Below are positions 22,402 to 23,544 of a stretch of 23,544 bases of DNA, piece by piece. A program made the translations under genes and the position numbers. Each line of letters begins with the position of its first letter. The first letter of the stretch is position 1. This DNA is from JAAFHS01 sp031396505 (lineage in GTDB: Bacteria; Pseudomonadota; Alphaproteobacteria; Rhodobacterales; Rhodobacteraceae). The DNA is taken from the NCBI GenBank assembly GCA_031396505.1, contig JANNKX010000182.1:1-23544 (forward strand), in the 5' to 3' direction. The notes under the pieces were generated by a model. That model saw only the letters and a program-made list of their open reading frames with translations, was not told the DNA's origin and searched no databases.

Positions 22402-23544
22402 CTATGGTGCATAAAGCTCGGCCGCATCGCCCAGATATCCGTCCCACGCAAACCAGTAGGCCACATGCCCCGCCACACGCGCCAGACGCCTGCCATCACC
22501 CGCCACCAGCGCATCTTCACCCATCGTCCAGGCCGCCCCATCCCCGCTGATCAGCGCGCCATCCCGGCGGGCGAATTCCAGCCCCTGCCGCTCATACGCC
22601 CGCGCAGAACGCGTGTCGGCGTCGCCAATCACCACGACCGTCACATCGCCCACCGCATCGTTGATCACGGGTCGCCGCGCGAACGCGTCAATCGGCCAGG
22701 CCTTTGCCGCGCCAAACTGCTGGATGCCGAACACATAGTCCTTCTGCCGCTGCCGCCCCTGATCGGCCAATGCCGGGAACATCAGATCGGGCGAGGCAAA
22801 GTATTCGTTGTAAACCACGCCCGCCCCGTAATCCCGCCGAAACCCCGTCTCAAGGCTCAGGATCGTCGTCCCCGGATTGGCCGCGCGCCAGTCCTCCCAT
22901 GACGTAATCACCACCGGGCGCTGCGTCAGCGTGATCCCGCTATCCGCCAGCCTGCCCGCCACGGGCTTGCCCGTGAACTGGTTCCACAGCGAATGCGTCG
23001 CGCGATCAAACATCAACTTGTTGGACCGGTACAAAAAACCCGATGACCCAAAGATCAACGGTTTTGCCCGCCCCGCAACCTTGGTGTCGTACAAGATCCC
23101 CGCCCCGCACAGCGTGCAATAGGCCAGCGCCACAGGCACATCGCCAATCACATCGTTGAACATCTCGTGCCAACCCATGATCCGCAGCGGGTACGCCCGC
23201 ACATCGCCGTTGATCGACACACCAAACACCAGATCATCACTGCGCATGTAGTCGGCATCATTCGCCGCAATCATCGCGGGGTTATCCAACGACGGAATGC
23301 CATCCTTGACCACGCCACCCCAGGCAATCTCCTCGATCCGGATGCCCATCCGGTCGCGGCGCATATACTCCGGCTTGAAGAACACGTCGAAATTGGGGTC
23401 GATCCGCAGATGTCGATCGCGCATGAAACCCGCATAGCTTGGATCCGGGATCAACTCTGGATGCGCCTCTTGCCACAGCATCCAGCCGAACCACTCGTCA
23501 GGCCGATCCGCCCCCGTCAGGCGGCGCAACGCATCCTGCAGGCG
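22402..23544 (-). CDS. DUF3179 domain-containing protein (5' partial)
   Basis: The frame is open to the right edge with no stop, so 380 residues are visible and the start lies outside the window; the TTG at 23529 is probably an internal Leu codon. The DUF3179 core is plain: IEEIAWGGVVKDGIPSLDNP, RAYPLRIMGWHEMFND, VALAYCTLCGAGILYD, FGSSGFLYRSNKLMFDR and SLWNQFTGKPVAG. Function of the family is not established; members are often exported, but the N-terminus that would show a signal peptide is missing here. The CTLCGAG pair of Cys is conserved in the family and might bind a metal or form a disulfide. No operon partner is visible. Confidence 0.93.
   Translation of the reverse strand, partial: RLQDALRRLTGADRPDEWFGWMLWQEAHPELIPDPSYAGFMRDRHLRIDPNFDVFFKPEYMRRDRMGIRIEEIAWGGVVKDGIPSLDNPAMIAANDADYMRSDDLVFGVSINGDVRAYPLRIMGWHEMFNDVIGDVPVALAYCTLCGAGILYDTKVAGRAKPLIFGSSGFLYRSNKLMFDRATHSLWNQFTGKPVAGRLADSGITLTQRPVVITSWEDWRAANPGTTILSLETGFRRDYGAGVVYNEYFASPDLMFPALADQGRQRQKDYVFGIQQFGAAKAWPIDAFARRPVINDAVGDVTVVVIGDADTRSARAYERQGLEFARRDGALISGDGAAWTMGEDALVAGDGRRLARVAGHVAYWFAWDGYLGDAAELYAP

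Overview
The window comes from the chromosome of a GC-rich alphaproteobacterium, most likely of the Rhodobacteraceae/Roseobacteraceae. This rests on a petP-petR regulator pair, an HDAC-like/xseB/ispA/dxs gene string, a tRNA with encoded CCA, and protein sequences of Rhodobacterales character. No rRNA, CRISPR array, phage gene or insertion sequence was found. Nearly all genes are on the minus strand; the plus-strand genes are a partial oxidase at the left edge, ilvE, tRNA-Leu and one secreted protein.

Layout. 1-300 is the tail of a molybdenum hydroxylase. 504-4417 (minus) is a tightly packed string: HDAC-like amidohydrolase, xseB, ispA, dxs. It holds the last farnesyl diphosphate synthase step and the first MEP-pathway step of isoprenoid synthesis. 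Upstream and codirectional is petP-petR (4482-5680), divergent from ilvE (5822-6688) across a short region with a strong dyad. 6728-9994 (minus) carries a DUF1294 membrane protein, the peroxidase Ohr, a 61-residue unknown protein, queG and a GST. 10059-18386 (minus) carries mtgA and the glutamate synthase locus gltD - two secreted Cys proteins - gltB. 18549-21324 (minus) carries uppP, an NDUFA9-like NAD(P)-binding protein and a threonine-dehydratase-like gene broken by an amber codon. tRNA-Leu(CAG) has a near-consensus promoter and a terminator. The window ends with a small secreted protein and a partial DUF3179 protein.

How the genes fit together. IspA and Dxs supply prenyl diphosphates for quinones, carotenoids and undecaprenyl phosphate. 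UppP recycles undecaprenyl pyrophosphate and MtgA uses lipid II, so both belong to envelope synthesis. GltB and GltD form GOGAT for ammonia assimilation, and IlvE draws on the glutamate produced.

Most interesting points: (1) two divergent paralogous secreted proteins with a shared Cys pattern, lying inside the glt operon and joined to each other and to gltB by ATGA overlaps; (2) a single in-frame TAG in an otherwise intact dehydratase; (3) a predicted leaderless mRNA for mtgA; (4) a 21-bp dyad covering the -35 of petP and of a possible ilvE promoter; (5) a hairpin-plus-leader element repeated before two unrelated genes; (6) long unexplained palindromes at 304-340 and 21367-21385.
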